From: DATAYA01 sp963754235
Lineage (GTDB): Bacteria; Pseudomonadota; Alphaproteobacteria; Acetobacterales; Acetobacteraceae
Reading direction: 5' to 3'
Assembly (NCBI GenBank): GCA_963754235.1
Contig: CAVWFK010000044.1
Span: 620,001-684,000 of the forward strand
DNA length: 64,000 bases
The position numbers were made by a program, and so were the translations under genes. A model generated the notes under the pieces. The model did not search any database, had not been told where the DNA came from, and worked only from the letters and a program-made list of their open reading frames with translations. How positions within the stretch are numbered: the first letter of the stretch is position 1; each line of letters begins with the position of its first letter. This document shows positions 17,341-26,478 of this stretch, one piece after another.

Positions 17341-17718
17341 ATGGGCCACGGAACCTTCGTCTGGAACGAACTGCTGACGCGCGATGTCGAAGCCGCCAAG
17401 CGGTTCTACGCCAGCGTCGTCGGCTGGACCTTCAAACCCATGCCCATGGAGAACGGCACATACTGGATCGCCGAGCTGGACGGAAAGCCGGCTGCCGGCA
17501 TGATGGCCATGCCGCAGGACATGCCGGCGGAGGTGCCCCCGCACTGGTTCGAGTATCTGGAGGTCGATGACGTGGATGCGCGCCTCAAGCTGGCCACGGA
17601 GCAGGGCGGCAAGATGATGCGCCCGTGCTTCGATGTCCCCGACGTCGGCCGGCTCGGCTTCGTCATGGACAGCACCGGGGCCGCCCTCGGTCTGATGACG
17701 CCGGTACGGAAAGGCTGA
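17341..17718 (+). CDS. VOC (glyoxalase/bleomycin-resistance fold) family protein
   Basis: 125 residues starting at ATG 17341 with AAGGAA upstream. Two beta-alpha-beta-beta-beta modules: FVWNELLTRDVEAAKRFYASVVGWTF and WFEYLEVDDVDARLKLATEQGGKMM, ending GFVMDSTGAALGLM. This small single-domain VOC type is common in Alphaproteobacteria and of unknown substrate; metal ligands cannot be assigned safely. Cytoplasmic. Confidence 0.85.
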   Translation: MGHGTFVWNELLTRDVEAAKRFYASVVGWTFKPMPMENGTYWIAELDGKPAAGMMAMPQDMPAEVPPHWFEYLEVDDVDARLKLATEQGGKMMRPCFDVPDVGRLGFVMDSTGAALGLMTPVRKG

Positions 17719-17735
17719 AGCGCCGCTGTGGGGGT

Positions 17736-18039
17736 CTAGCCCAAGCCGTGGACCGACGCGATCTCGTAATGCGCCGCTTTGCCGTCGTACCTGGATAGGA
17801 ACCTGCGGCGCTCCTCGGGGACGACGGCAACTTCATACTCCGCGCCCGCGACGGCGCGAATCGCATCGAGCGAGTCCCAAAGCATGATGGTGACGAACTC
17901 GACCTCGGCCCCGAGCTCCCGCCGGAGCAGATAGCTGCCCCGGTAGCCCTTGGCCTTGCCGACCCCCGGCAACAGCTCCGGTTTCAACATGGCTTCGTAG
18001 TCATCCGCGTGCTCGGGTGCCGCGAATCCTCGTCGTCAC
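17736..18039 (-). CDS. Antibiotic-biosynthesis-monooxygenase-like (ABM) fold protein, frameshifted near N-terminus
   Basis: The intact 84-residue frame from ATG 17990 (MLKPELLPGVGKAKGYRG..., VTIMLWDSLDAIRAVAG) covers most of a dimeric alpha/beta-barrel ABM-like protein of about 100 residues. Upstream in the same frame lies APEHADDYEA, the expected continuation of the first strand, but its start is one frame over: GTG 18039 gives VTTRIRGTR. The shift needed is within 18008-18022. Members degrade haem or act on quinones, or are of unknown function; none can be assigned here. Confidence 0.65.
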
Positions 18040-18129
18040 GGGTCGGCCGGCGAGGTCGCGGAACCCAGGCCGCCTCGTCCCGGGGAATGTCGGGCGGAGT
18101 GCCTTGGGCCCGGGTGGAGTAGGGGCGGG

Positions 18130-20344
18130 TTACCCCTCCCGGACGATCAGCAGCCTCCGGGGCGTATCGCTGGGGCCGACGGTGATCGCGATACCGTCGG
18201 CCCCAGCGGCGGGCGTGATGGTTTCACCGCCCAGGCGGCACAGCAGCACGAGCGCGGGCGGCAGGCGGATGATGCCGCCCGCGCCCGGCGGCAGTTCCAC
18301 GCTGACCTGTCCTGGCGCGATCCGGAGATGGCGGAACTGGCCGCGGATATCGGTCTCCACTAGCCGCGTGCTGCCACGCGCCAGCGTCATCGCGCCGTCA
18401 GCCACCGTCAATACCACCGTACCGGCCGGGCTGCGGATCGGACCGAGACGCAGGGGCATGCCGTCGTTGCGGATGGTCCAACCGTCCCAGGGTGAGACGT
18501 CCATCACCTCCGCCACGCCGAGCATCGGCATCAGTGCGCCCCAGATGTAGAACCCGTCGGTGTCCGGCTGGTCCAGCGCCTCGCCGCTGGCGGCGTTGAA
18601 GTTCTCCGGGCACAGGCGGCGTAACTCCCAGGATTGGCGGAACAGCGCCATGCTGGCTTCCGCCAGGCGCGCTGCCGCGCCGTCCTGGCGGTAGCGACGC
18701 AGGCCCTGCCAGATCCAGAAATTCATCGGCGGCCAGATACGGCCGCGCCAGTAAGTGTTGTCGGCGAAGGCGGGATCGTCGCGGGAAACACTGGGCACGA
18801 CGTAGCGGCCGCCGAACGTCGCGGGATCGTGCAAATGGTCCAGCAGATGGGCGGCCTGCTCCTCGGTCGCGGCGCCGGCGGCCAGCGGGTAGAAGCTGGT
18901 AGCACCCAGACTGCGAACGAAACGCCCGTCGCGCTTGCGGTTGGCGAAAATAGAGCGGGTTTCGTCCCACAATTCGTTGCAGATTTTTCCTCGTGTCGCT
19001 TCGGCACGGCCGGCAAACCACGCCGCATCGTCATCGGCGCCGAGTTCGGCCGCGATCAGCGCCAGCATCTCCGCATCCAGTGCCAGCATGGAGTTCAGCC
19101 CGACATCAGCGATGTCCAGCAGCCGCGTCGCCGGATCGTACACCGCCTCGTCGTGGAAAGACGCGTTGTCCATGCTGGATTCGTTGCGCGCTCCGAAATG
19201 CGTGCCCTTGTACAGCCCGTCGCCGACATCCGACGTGCCATAGGATGCGAGCCCCGTGCCGGCCGGGTCGCGTTCCCGCCACCACCAGCGATGATTGGCA
19301 GCCAGCACCGGGTAGGCGCGCTCCAGCACGGCGCGCGACCCGCGCTCTGCGACCTGCCAGGCCATGATAGGCGCCGATCGGGATCTGGCTGCGGTCCACC
19401 CAGGCATCATTGGCCGAGACCAGGCAGGCAAGATTGCCAGCCGGCGTCGCCCCATCGAGCGCCGCCGCCAGCGTCTCCCGCGCCATCTCCGCATCCAGAC
19501 AGGCGGCCATGGCGGCGGCGTACATCTGATCGTCCAGCCACACGCCGAAGCCGCCGAATTTTGCCGCATCCCAGTTGCGACTGAGCGCGATGTAGGGGCG
19601 GCGATTCACGGCGTCCCACACCGCGTTCCAGCCGACCACGTCGCGCACCGCGTCCAACGCACCGGCGAGGCGGCCTTCCTGCACCGGCAGCGCGGGTGCT
19701 TCCGAGGGTTCGCCCAGCAGGCGTCGCGCCGCGCCAATCGCCAGATCGGCGCGATCCGCCACCGCGCCAGCGAAATGCCCGTCGCGGTGCATTTCCAGAT
19801 TGCAGCGCAGCGCCAACAGCTTCGCATGATCCGCGCGCGCGGCGAGGTGCCAGTAGCCATGCTGCTCGTATTCCGCCGCGAGGTCGGCGATGGCATCGTG
19901 CCCGGTCACCAGCGCCGGCGGCGTAGACATCGCCACCGCGACGAAACGATGCCCGACCTCCACCACCGCCGCCCCGCTTGTCGGGTCGAGCCGCACGTCC
20001 TCCCCGCCATCGGCGGAGAGGCACAGGCAGACCCAGAACCGCAACCCCCATTCGCCCAATGTTGCCGCGCGCCACGACCCCACCACTCCGAACGGCCCAG
20101 CCTTGCGATACAACCATGACAGGCGCGTGCCAGCATGGGTCAGGTCCAGCTCCACCAGCGACGCGTCGATGGCGCGCCGCCGCAGCACCGCATCGCCCGC
20201 GGGGAACAGGCTGGCCTTGCGGATGCTAGACGCATAGGCCACCGGTGTGATCCGCACGCCGAGCGGCAGGAACATCATCTCCGCCGGCCGCCCCGACCAG
20301 GTGTTCCAGGCGCGCGCCAGCGGCACGGACGGGCTGGGCTGCAT
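18130..20344 (-). CDS. GH63/MGH1-like glycoside hydrolase, frameshifted
   Basis: Total about 738 codons. The N-terminal part reads from ATG 20344 to SQIPIGAY. One extra base at about 19366 (TAT-C-ATG) shifts the frame, after which MAWQVAERGSRAVLERAYPVL continues to the stop at 18130. The C-terminal (alpha/alpha)6 barrel contains HFGARNESSMDNASFHDEA and NTYWRGRIWPPMNFWIWQGL, typical of glucosidase/trehalase-like GH63 and mannosylglycerate-hydrolase-like enzymes. No signal peptide, so it would hydrolyse an imported oligosaccharide in the cytoplasm. It follows the ABC ATPase gene by three bases, tying it to the importer. Whether the lesion is real decides if the pathway works. Confidence 0.8.
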
Positions 20345-20347
20345 GCG

Positions 20348-21406
20348 CTATCCCTTCATCAGCACGGTATGCGCCGCCCGCCAGGACAGTTGCACCAAGT
20401 CGCCCGGTATTGCCGCAATGGCCTCGCGGTTCTGCGTGAACACTTTCAGCATCGCGCCGTCCGGCCCTTCCAGCATGTAGGTGGAAGCGGCCCCGGCATA
20501 GACCACTTCCCGCACCGTCGCGGGCAACATGTTGTCTGCCAGCTCCGTACCGCTCCGGAGCAGCGCGATCTTCTCCGGCCGCACCGCCAGCGTTACCGTC
20601 TCGCCCGATGCTGGCAGTGCATCCGCGGTTCGCACGATCCGCCCAGCGACTTCAACGCCGCCCGCAGTCACGCGGCCTTGCAAGAAATTGGCATCGCCCA
20701 GGAAAGCGGCGGCGAACCGCGTGCACGGTCGTTCGTACACCTCGGCCGGTGCGCCGGACTGCACGATGCGGCCCGCATCCAGAATCGCCACCTCGTCGGA
20801 GAGGGTTAGAGCTTCCTCCTGGTCATGGGTGACGAAAATCGTGGTCAGCCCCACCTCCCGTTGGATGCGGCGCAACTCCACCTGCATCTCCTGCCGCAGC
20901 CTGCGGTCCAGCGCCGAAAGCGGCTCGTCCAGCAGCAGCACGCGCGGCCGCGTGACGATGGCGCGAGCCAGTGCGACGCGCTGCTGCTGGCCGCCCGACA
21001 ATTGCTTCGGCCGCCGACGTTCGAACCCTTCCAGCCGCACCGTCGCTAGCGCGCGCTGCACGTCGCGTTCGGCAGCGGCACCGCGCACGCCGCGGCGGTG
21101 CAGGCCGAAGGCGATGTTCTCCGTCACGTTCATATGCGGGAACAGCGCGTAGGACTGAAACACCATGCCGATATTACGCCGCCAGACCGGTGTGTCCGTC
21201 ACCAATTCGCCGCCGATGCGCACCTTGCCCGCATCCGGCGCCACGAAGCCCGCAACAATTCGCAACAACGTCGTCTTGCCCGAGCCCGACGGGCCGAGCA
21301 GGCTGGTCAGCCGCCCGTCGGCGAAGCAAGCGCCGACTGCGTCCAGCACGCGGGACGCACCGTACGATTTGGAAACAGCCTCGATCTCAACGCTGCTCAA
21401 CGACAT
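20348..21406 (-). CDS. ABC importer ATPase, PotA-like
   Basis: 352 residues with Walker A GPSGSGKT, signature LSGGQQQ, Walker B LLLDEP and H-loop VTHDQEE, followed by a C-terminal TOBE-type regulatory domain. All catalytic residues are canonical, unlike the ATPases of the second importer at 30070-32260. It energises the importer encoded upstream; its start overlaps the upstream permease by 20 bases. Confidence 0.93.
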   Translation of the reverse strand: MSLSSVEIEAVSKSYGASRVLDAVGACFADGRLTSLLGPSGSGKTTLLRIVAGFVAPDAGKVRIGGELVTDTPVWRRNIGMVFQSYALFPHMNVTENIAFGLHRRGVRGAAAERDVQRALATVRLEGFERRRPKQLSGGQQQRVALARAIVTRPRVLLLDEPLSALDRRLRQEMQVELRRIQREVGLTTIFVTHDQEEALTLSDEVAILDAGRIVQSGAPAEVYERPCTRFAAAFLGDANFLQGRVTAGGVEVAGRIVRTADALPASGETVTLAVRPEKIALLRSGTELADNMLPATVREVVYAGAASTYMLEGPDGAMLKVFTQNREAIAAIPGDLVQLSWRAAHTVLMKG

Positions 21407-22166
21407 CTCCGAACCGCGCCAACAGCGCGAAGCTCAGCAGCAGCACCAGCGAGGCGCCGAGTAGGATGGTCGAAACCGCGTTGATCTCCGGTGTAAAGCC
21501 GGACCGAATGGCGCCATAGATCAGTACCGGCAGTGTCGTCATACCGGGCGTGGAAAGGAAATAGGAGATCACGAACTGATCGAGCGACACCGCGAAGGCG
21601 AACAGCGCGGCGGCGGCGATGCTGGGGGCAATCAGCGGCAGGGTGATGGCGAAGAACGCGTGCACGGGCGTCGAGCCAAGGCTTTTCGCAGCGTCCTCCA
21701 ACTGGTCCGGTAGACCTTGCAGCCCGGGGCCGACCACCAACACCACATAAGGGATAGCCAGCGCGACATGGCCCAGGATCATGCTGTGGATGCCGCGCCC
21801 GATGCCGCTCCAGTAGAAGAACACCAGCATCGCCGTGCCAATGATCAGCCAGGGAATGGCGATCGGCGGCAGCAGCAACCCGTGCAGTAGCATGCGCCCG
21901 CGGAAGCTGCGCCGCGTCAGAGCCAGCGCTGCCAGCGCGCCGATGGTGGTGGCAACGATGCAAGTGACCACGGCGATGACGATGCTGTTGCGCGCCGCCG
22001 TCAGGATGGCGTCGGCTCCGGCCAGCGCGCGGAACCAGTCGAACGAGAATTGGAAGGGCAGGGCGTAGAGCGGCGAGGCGTTGAAAGCCATCGCCACCAT
22101 GATGCCGATCGGCAGATAGAGAAACGCCAGCACCACCGCCAGCCAGATGCGGCCCAGCGCGATCAT
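21387..22166 (-). CDS. ABC importer permease, PotC-like
   Basis: 259 residues, six predicted membrane helices. The EAA-type loop LPDQLEDAAKSLGSTPVHAFFAITLPLIAPSI couples to the ATPase. Start ATG 22166 overlaps the stop of the preceding permease (ATGA). It belongs to the spermidine/putrescine/iron type of permease by similarity, but the neighbouring glycosidase suggests a carbohydrate or other ligand. Confidence 0.9.
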   Translation of the reverse strand: MIALGRIWLAVVLAFLYLPIGIMVAMAFNASPLYALPFQFSFDWFRALAGADAILTAARNSIVIAVVTCIVATTIGALAALALTRRSFRGRMLLHGLLLPPIAIPWLIIGTAMLVFFYWSGIGRGIHSMILGHVALAIPYVVLVVGPGLQGLPDQLEDAAKSLGSTPVHAFFAITLPLIAPSIAAAALFAFAVSLDQFVISYFLSTPGMTTLPVLIYGAIRSGFTPEINAVSTILLGASLVLLLSFALLARFGDVVEQR

Positions 22167-23053
22167 GCCGGCGCCGTGCGCAGGCGCTTCACGCTCAGAA
22201 AAAATACGAAGATCAGCAGCACCACCGCTAGCATGGAAAACGACAGCGCCGCCCCCAGCGGCCAGTTGAACGCCTGGGTGAACTGGTCCTCGATCACCGT
22301 ACCCATGGTCACCCCGGCGCGGCCGCCCAGGATGCGCGGTTCCATGAAGCTGCCGATCACGGGCACGAAGATCAGCACCGCGCCGGACACCAGGCCGGGT
22401 GCCGACAGCGGCAGCAATATCCGGCCAAAGATCACCGGCGTGCGCGCGCCCAGGCTGCGTGCCGCCTCGATGACCGCGGAATCGATCGCGGCGATGGAGA
22501 CGTAGCTGGTCAGGATCATGTAAGGCAGATAGGCGTGCACCAGGCCGATCACGATCGCCGCATAAGTGTACAGTATCTCGCCCATGTGTGCCCATGGGAT
22601 CACCGTGCGCACGGCGCGATCGAGAAGGCCGCCATCACTGAGCACCATCGTCCAGGAGAAGATGCGCACCAGCCCGTTGGTCCAGAACGGCAGGATAGTC
22701 AGCAGGAACAGCGCCGCGCGCACCCGGCCGCCGACCGCGCGCGACAAAGCCAGCGCCGCCGGCCAGCCGATCAGCGCGCACAGGAACGTGGTCCACAGCC
22801 CGAGCGACAACGAGCGCCATGCCACGCGCGTCAGGTAGGGCTGGCGAGCGAAGGCGAGATAGTTGGCGAGGGTCGGCGCGGCCGTGGTGTGCCCGAACGG
22901 CGCGGCAGTGAGAAAGCTGAAATACAGCATCGCCGCCAGCGGCAAGAAGATCGCGACCGTCATCCAGGCATAGGCGGGCGTCAGCAACCCGGCGATCGCC
23001 AGTCCATCCCGATCCGCGCTGCGTCTCCTGCGGCGCGGCGCATCAGGCGGCAT
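22163..23053 (-). CDS. ABC importer permease, PotB-like
   Basis: 296 residues, six membrane helices after an Arg-rich N terminus. The coupling loop AAIDSAVIEAARSLGARTPVIFGRILLPLSAPGL is intact. Partner of the following permease; the start overlaps the binding-protein gene by 11 bases, so the operon is translated as a chain. Confidence 0.9.
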   Translation of the reverse strand: MPPDAPRRRRRSADRDGLAIAGLLTPAYAWMTVAIFLPLAAMLYFSFLTAAPFGHTTAAPTLANYLAFARQPYLTRVAWRSLSLGLWTTFLCALIGWPAALALSRAVGGRVRAALFLLTILPFWTNGLVRIFSWTMVLSDGGLLDRAVRTVIPWAHMGEILYTYAAIVIGLVHAYLPYMILTSYVSIAAIDSAVIEAARSLGARTPVIFGRILLPLSAPGLVSGAVLIFVPVIGSFMEPRILGGRAGVTMGTVIEDQFTQAFNWPLGAALSFSMLAVVLLIFVFFLSVKRLRTAPA

Positions 23054-24122
23054 AGAAAGCCTTTACCTCCGACCACTGATCGACGATCTGCTGGCGGATT
23101 GCGTCGGACAGCGTCGACATGAATTGCAGCTTGGCGATGTATTCCGGTTTATGGATGGCACGGATGGCGTTGCCGGACGGCAATTCCGCCATCGCCTTGC
23201 TGTTGGCGGATGCGGCAGCGCCAGCCTTCTCCGCCCAGGTCACGTAGAAGCCCGGGTCGATCATGAAGTTGATGAACTCCAGCCCGGTTGTCTTGTGCTT
23301 GGCGGCAGAGGGGATCGACAGGCCGTCCAGCCAGCCGATCGCGCCTTCCTTCGGCACGATGAACTCCACCGGCAGCTTGTAGCGGGTCTGCGCGCGGGCC
23401 GCGGCGCCGGACCAGTAGATCGCGATGTCGAACTCGTCGGCGGCAAAGGCCTTGTTCCACTGGCTCTCGCTGGACCACAGCAGCTTCACGTCCGGCTTCA
23501 TCGCCTTCAGCTTCGCCGCGATCGCATTCATGTCTTTGGGCGCGTTGATGTCCTGCCCGGTCATCAGCGCGCCAATGCCGATCTCCGTCACCGCATCGTC
23601 GAACAGCGCGGCGCGGTTCTTCCAGGCAGGATCGGAGAAGATAGCAAAACTGTCGGCGCCGGAAACTTTGCCTTTGCGGATAGCCAGCGAGTTCATGCCC
23701 CACAGCCAGGACACGCCGTAATGCTTGCCGTCCAGCACCAGGTTCTTGTGGTCGCGCAGCGCCGGATCGAGGTCCCTGGCGTTCGGCAGTTTCGAGAGGT
23801 CGATCGGGTCGATAAGCCCGTCGCCGGCGATGGTGCGGGTGCGGGCGGTGTCGATCAGCACCACGTCGTAGGCGCCCGGATTGGTGCGCAGCTTGGTCAC
23901 CATTTCGGGTTCCGAGCTGAAATAGTCGTGCCGCACGGTGAGCCCGGTCTTGTCCTTGAACATCTTCAGCGCCCAGGGCTCGTCCGTGCCGTAGCCCTGC
24001 CAGTTCAGCACCGTGATGGTTTCGGCGGCGCGCGCCGGCCGCACCAAGCCGGCCGTGGTGGCTGCCGCGAGTCCGACGCCGAGCAGCCGATGAACATCCC
24101 GCCGACGCAAATCACCGGACAT
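23043..24122 (-). CDS. ABC importer periplasmic binding protein, PotD-like
   Basis: 359 residues from ATG 24122. It opens with LRRRDVHRLLGVGLAAATTAGLVRPARA, a twin-arginine-like leader with an ARA cleavage site. The mature part begins ETITVLNWQGYGTDEPWALKMF, the usual opening of spermidine/putrescine-type (cluster D) binding proteins, and has WLWGMNSLAIRKGK in the hinge region. Ligand not identifiable; the family binds polyamines, opines, thiamine or other cations. First gene of the importer block. Confidence 0.9.
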   Translation of the reverse strand: MSGDLRRRDVHRLLGVGLAAATTAGLVRPARAAETITVLNWQGYGTDEPWALKMFKDKTGLTVRHDYFSSEPEMVTKLRTNPGAYDVVLIDTARTRTIAGDGLIDPIDLSKLPNARDLDPALRDHKNLVLDGKHYGVSWLWGMNSLAIRKGKVSGADSFAIFSDPAWKNRAALFDDAVTEIGIGALMTGQDINAPKDMNAIAAKLKAMKPDVKLLWSSESQWNKAFAADEFDIAIYWSGAAARAQTRYKLPVEFIVPKEGAIGWLDGLSIPSAAKHKTTGLEFINFMIDPGFYVTWAEKAGAAASANSKAMAELPSGNAIRAIHKPEYIAKLQFMSTLSDAIRQQIVDQWSEVKAFYAA

Positions 24123-24140
24123 CGGAGCCCCCTGAATTCC

Positions 24141-24182
24141 TTGTGCACAAACAGCTTGTCGATGGCCGAATGCGGTTGTCAA
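24141..24182 (-). promoter_or_regulatory. Possible promoter/operator upstream of the Pot-like importer
   Basis: A perfect -35 TTGACA (complement of 24177-24182) lies 55 bases before the binding-protein start; a matching -10 is not obvious. Between it and the start is the exact palindrome TTGTGCACAA (24141-24150), a plausible operator for a dimeric regulator. No regulator gene adjoins, so this is inference from sequence alone. Confidence 0.35.
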
Positions 24183-24282
24183 GAGACTCAGCCTGCAATG
24201 CGCCCAGAGTCCGTGTCCTGCCAGCTGACGGCCATGGCGGCGCGGCGCATCAAACCCCCAACCCCCTGGGAGCAGGCGTCTA

Positions 24283-25113
24283 TTAGACTTCGATCGTCTT
24301 GAACCTGCGTGCCTGCTCGGTCAGCGCCGCCTCCGCGGGCAGCCGCTCCATGCTGCTGGCACCATAGAATCCGTGGATACCGCTACAATGCTTCAGGATG
24401 TAGGCGGCGTCCTCGGGAGCAGCGATCGGTCCGCCATGGCACAGCAGCAGGATGTCGCTGCGCACAGTGCGCGCCGCCGCGGCGATCGCGTCGATCCTCG
24501 GCACGCAATCCTCGAGCCGCAGCGCTGTTCCCGCGCCGATCGTCCCGCCGGTGGTCAGGCCCATATGCGCGACGATGATGTCGGCGCCGGCCTCCGTCAT
24601 GGCCCGCGCCTCCTCCGGATTGAAGACGTAGGGCGTCGTCAGCAGGTCGCGCTCTCGCGCGAGGCGGATCAGCTCCACCTCCAACGAATAGCCCATCCCC
24701 GTCTCCTCGAGGTTGGCGCGGAACGTGCCGTCGATCAGCCCGACGGTCGGGAAGTTCTGCACGCCGGAGAAGCCGAGTGCCGCGAGCCGGTCGAGGAAGT
24801 CCGGAAAGACGCAGAACGGATCGGTGCCGTTCACGCCCGCGAGCACCGGCGTGCGAGCAACGACTGGCAGCACTTCACGCGCCATCTCCAGCACGATCTC
24901 GTTGGCGTTGCCGTAGGCGAGCATGCCGGCCAGCGAGCCCCGCCCCGCCATCCGGTAGCGCCCGGAATTGTAGATCACGATCAGATCGAGGCCGCCCGCC
25001 TCCTCGCACTTGGCGGACAGCCCGGTGCCAGCCCCGCCGCCGACGATCGGCACGCCGGCGCGTGCCATGCCGATGAAGGTCTCCAGCAGGCGGGCACGCG
25101 GCATGCGGGGCAT
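24283..25113 (-). CDS. PEP-hydrolase-like TIM-barrel protein, partner of the Tm-1-like protein
   Basis: 276 residues from ATG 25113, which follows the stop of the upstream gene directly (TGACCATG). Sequence blocks GVPIVGGGAGTGLSAKCEEAGG, VLAGVNGTDPF, GVQNFPTVGLIDG, AGADIIVAHMGLTTGG and LLCHGGPIAAPEDAAYIL match the 'phosphoenolpyruvate hydrolase family' barrel, related to PEP mutase/isocitrate lyase-like enzymes. In tomato Tm-1 the same domain is the C-terminal half. The bacterial reaction is not established. It lies 160 bases upstream of the Pot-like importer. Confidence 0.82.
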   Translation of the reverse strand: MPRMPRARLLETFIGMARAGVPIVGGGAGTGLSAKCEEAGGLDLIVIYNSGRYRMAGRGSLAGMLAYGNANEIVLEMAREVLPVVARTPVLAGVNGTDPFCVFPDFLDRLAALGFSGVQNFPTVGLIDGTFRANLEETGMGYSLEVELIRLARERDLLTTPYVFNPEEARAMTEAGADIIVAHMGLTTGGTIGAGTALRLEDCVPRIDAIAAAARTVRSDILLLCHGGPIAAPEDAAYILKHCSGIHGFYGASSMERLPAEAALTEQARRFKTIEV

Positions 25114-25115
25114 GG

Positions 25116-26321
25116 TCAGGCCGCGCCGGCGATCGAGCGGAACGTGTCGGCGAGCGCTGCGGCGAAGGCGGCGTCGTTGATGTTGCACGGCAGGCGGACG
25201 AGGCGGCGCCGTGCCGTCTGCGCCACGCTCGCCTCCAGCGCGGCGAACAGCGCCGCGTCTGCCTGCCGGTCATGGAACGCCATGCCGGGCGCATCCAGCA
25301 GCGAGACGCCGCCTTCCGGCAGCAGGAACCGCACCTCGCCCTCGCAGCGATTGAGGCGCTCGCCAATCCAGCGCCCGATGCGGGTGCATTCCTCGGGCGT
25401 GGTGCGCATCAGCGTGACCTGCGGATTGTGGACGTAGAGGGTGCGGTCACGGTAGCGCGCCGGGACGCTCTCGCGGGCGCCGAAATTGACCATGTCGAGC
25501 GCGCCGCAGGAGCCGACATAGGGCAGGCGGGTGCGGGCGACGGCGCCGAAGCGGTCCTCGGTGCAGGGGAACACGCCGCCCAGCAGCAGGTCGCACACCT
25601 CGGTCGTCGTGGTGTCGACGAAGCCGGCGATCAGCCCGGATTCGGCGAGCTTCTCCATCGACTGCCCCCCGGTGCCGGTGGCGTGGAACACGAGGCAATC
25701 GTAGGTGCCCCCGAGCTGTGCCACCACTTGGTTCACGCAGGGCGTCGTTACGCCGAACATCGTCAGCCCAATCGCCGGCTTCGTCTCTGCCTGCGACGCC
25801 GGTGCGCGAGCCCGCGCCATGCCGGCCATCGCGTGTGCGGCATTGGCGATGACGACACGCGAGATGCGGTTGAGGCCGGCAATGTCGGCCACCGAATACA
25901 TCATCGCGATGTCGCTCGGGCCTACATAGACCGCGACGTTGCCCGAGGCGACGGTCGAGAGCATCAGCTTCGGCGTGCCGATCGGCAGGGCGCGCATCGC
26001 CGCCGTGACCAGCGCGGTGCCGCCGGAACCGCCGAGCCCGAGCAGCCCGGCGACATCGTCGCGTCCCGCCATGTAGCGCTCGAACGCGACCGCCATGGCG
26101 GCCACCGCGCGGCCGCGATCGGCGCTGAAGACCGCGTCCGCGCCCGCCGGGTGTTGCGCAGCAACATCGCGCGGCGGGATCGCTGCGGTGCTCGCGGTGT
26201 CGCGGGTGGAGAGATCGACGATCACCGCCGGCATGCCCTGCGCCACGATCAGGTCACGCGCAAAAGCGAGTTCCTGCCCCTTCGTGTCGCAGGTGCCCGC
26301 GACATAGACCCGCCCCGGCAC
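25116..26321 (-). CDS. Tm-1-like ATP-binding domain protein (UPF0261)
   Basis: 401 residues, the standard length of UPF0261. It begins VYVAGTCDTKGQELAFARDLI and has GLGGSGGTALVTAAMRALP, PKLMLSTVASGNVAVYVG, FHATGTGGQSMEKLAESG and DTTTTEVCDLLLGG, the nucleotide-binding signatures of this family. Homologous to the N-terminal half of tomato Tm-1, which binds a viral replicase; the bacterial role is unknown. It is the first gene of the minus-strand block and divergent from the second importer. Confidence 0.85.
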   Translation of the reverse strand: MPGRVYVAGTCDTKGQELAFARDLIVAQGMPAVIVDLSTRDTASTAAIPPRDVAAQHPAGADAVFSADRGRAVAAMAVAFERYMAGRDDVAGLLGLGGSGGTALVTAAMRALPIGTPKLMLSTVASGNVAVYVGPSDIAMMYSVADIAGLNRISRVVIANAAHAMAGMARARAPASQAETKPAIGLTMFGVTTPCVNQVVAQLGGTYDCLVFHATGTGGQSMEKLAESGLIAGFVDTTTTEVCDLLLGGVFPCTEDRFGAVARTRLPYVGSCGALDMVNFGARESVPARYRDRTLYVHNPQVTLMRTTPEECTRIGRWIGERLNRCEGEVRFLLPEGGVSLLDAPGMAFHDRQADAALFAALEASVAQTARRRLVRLPCNINDAAFAAALADTFRSIAGAA

Positions 26322-26403
26322 ACGCGCCTCCCTTCGCCCTCAATCCCGCCGCATCAAAGCGCAGTCGTGCCGCCAGGGCCAGGTCGAGGCCGCCAGGACA
26401 CTG

Positions 26404-26433
26404 TTGACCAGAGCGGGCCGCCACTCCTAGCAT
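26404..26433 (+). promoter_or_regulatory. Probable sigma-70-type promoter for the second importer operon
   Basis: TTGACC (26404-26409), an 18-base spacer and TAGCAT (26428-26433) lie 46 bases before the binding-protein start, and AGGGGAGA precedes the ATG. The 157-base divergent region is shared with the Tm-1-like gene. Confidence 0.5.
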
Positions 26434-26478
26434 TGCGCGAAACAATCGTCACGGATGACACAAAAGGGGAGATGAAGC

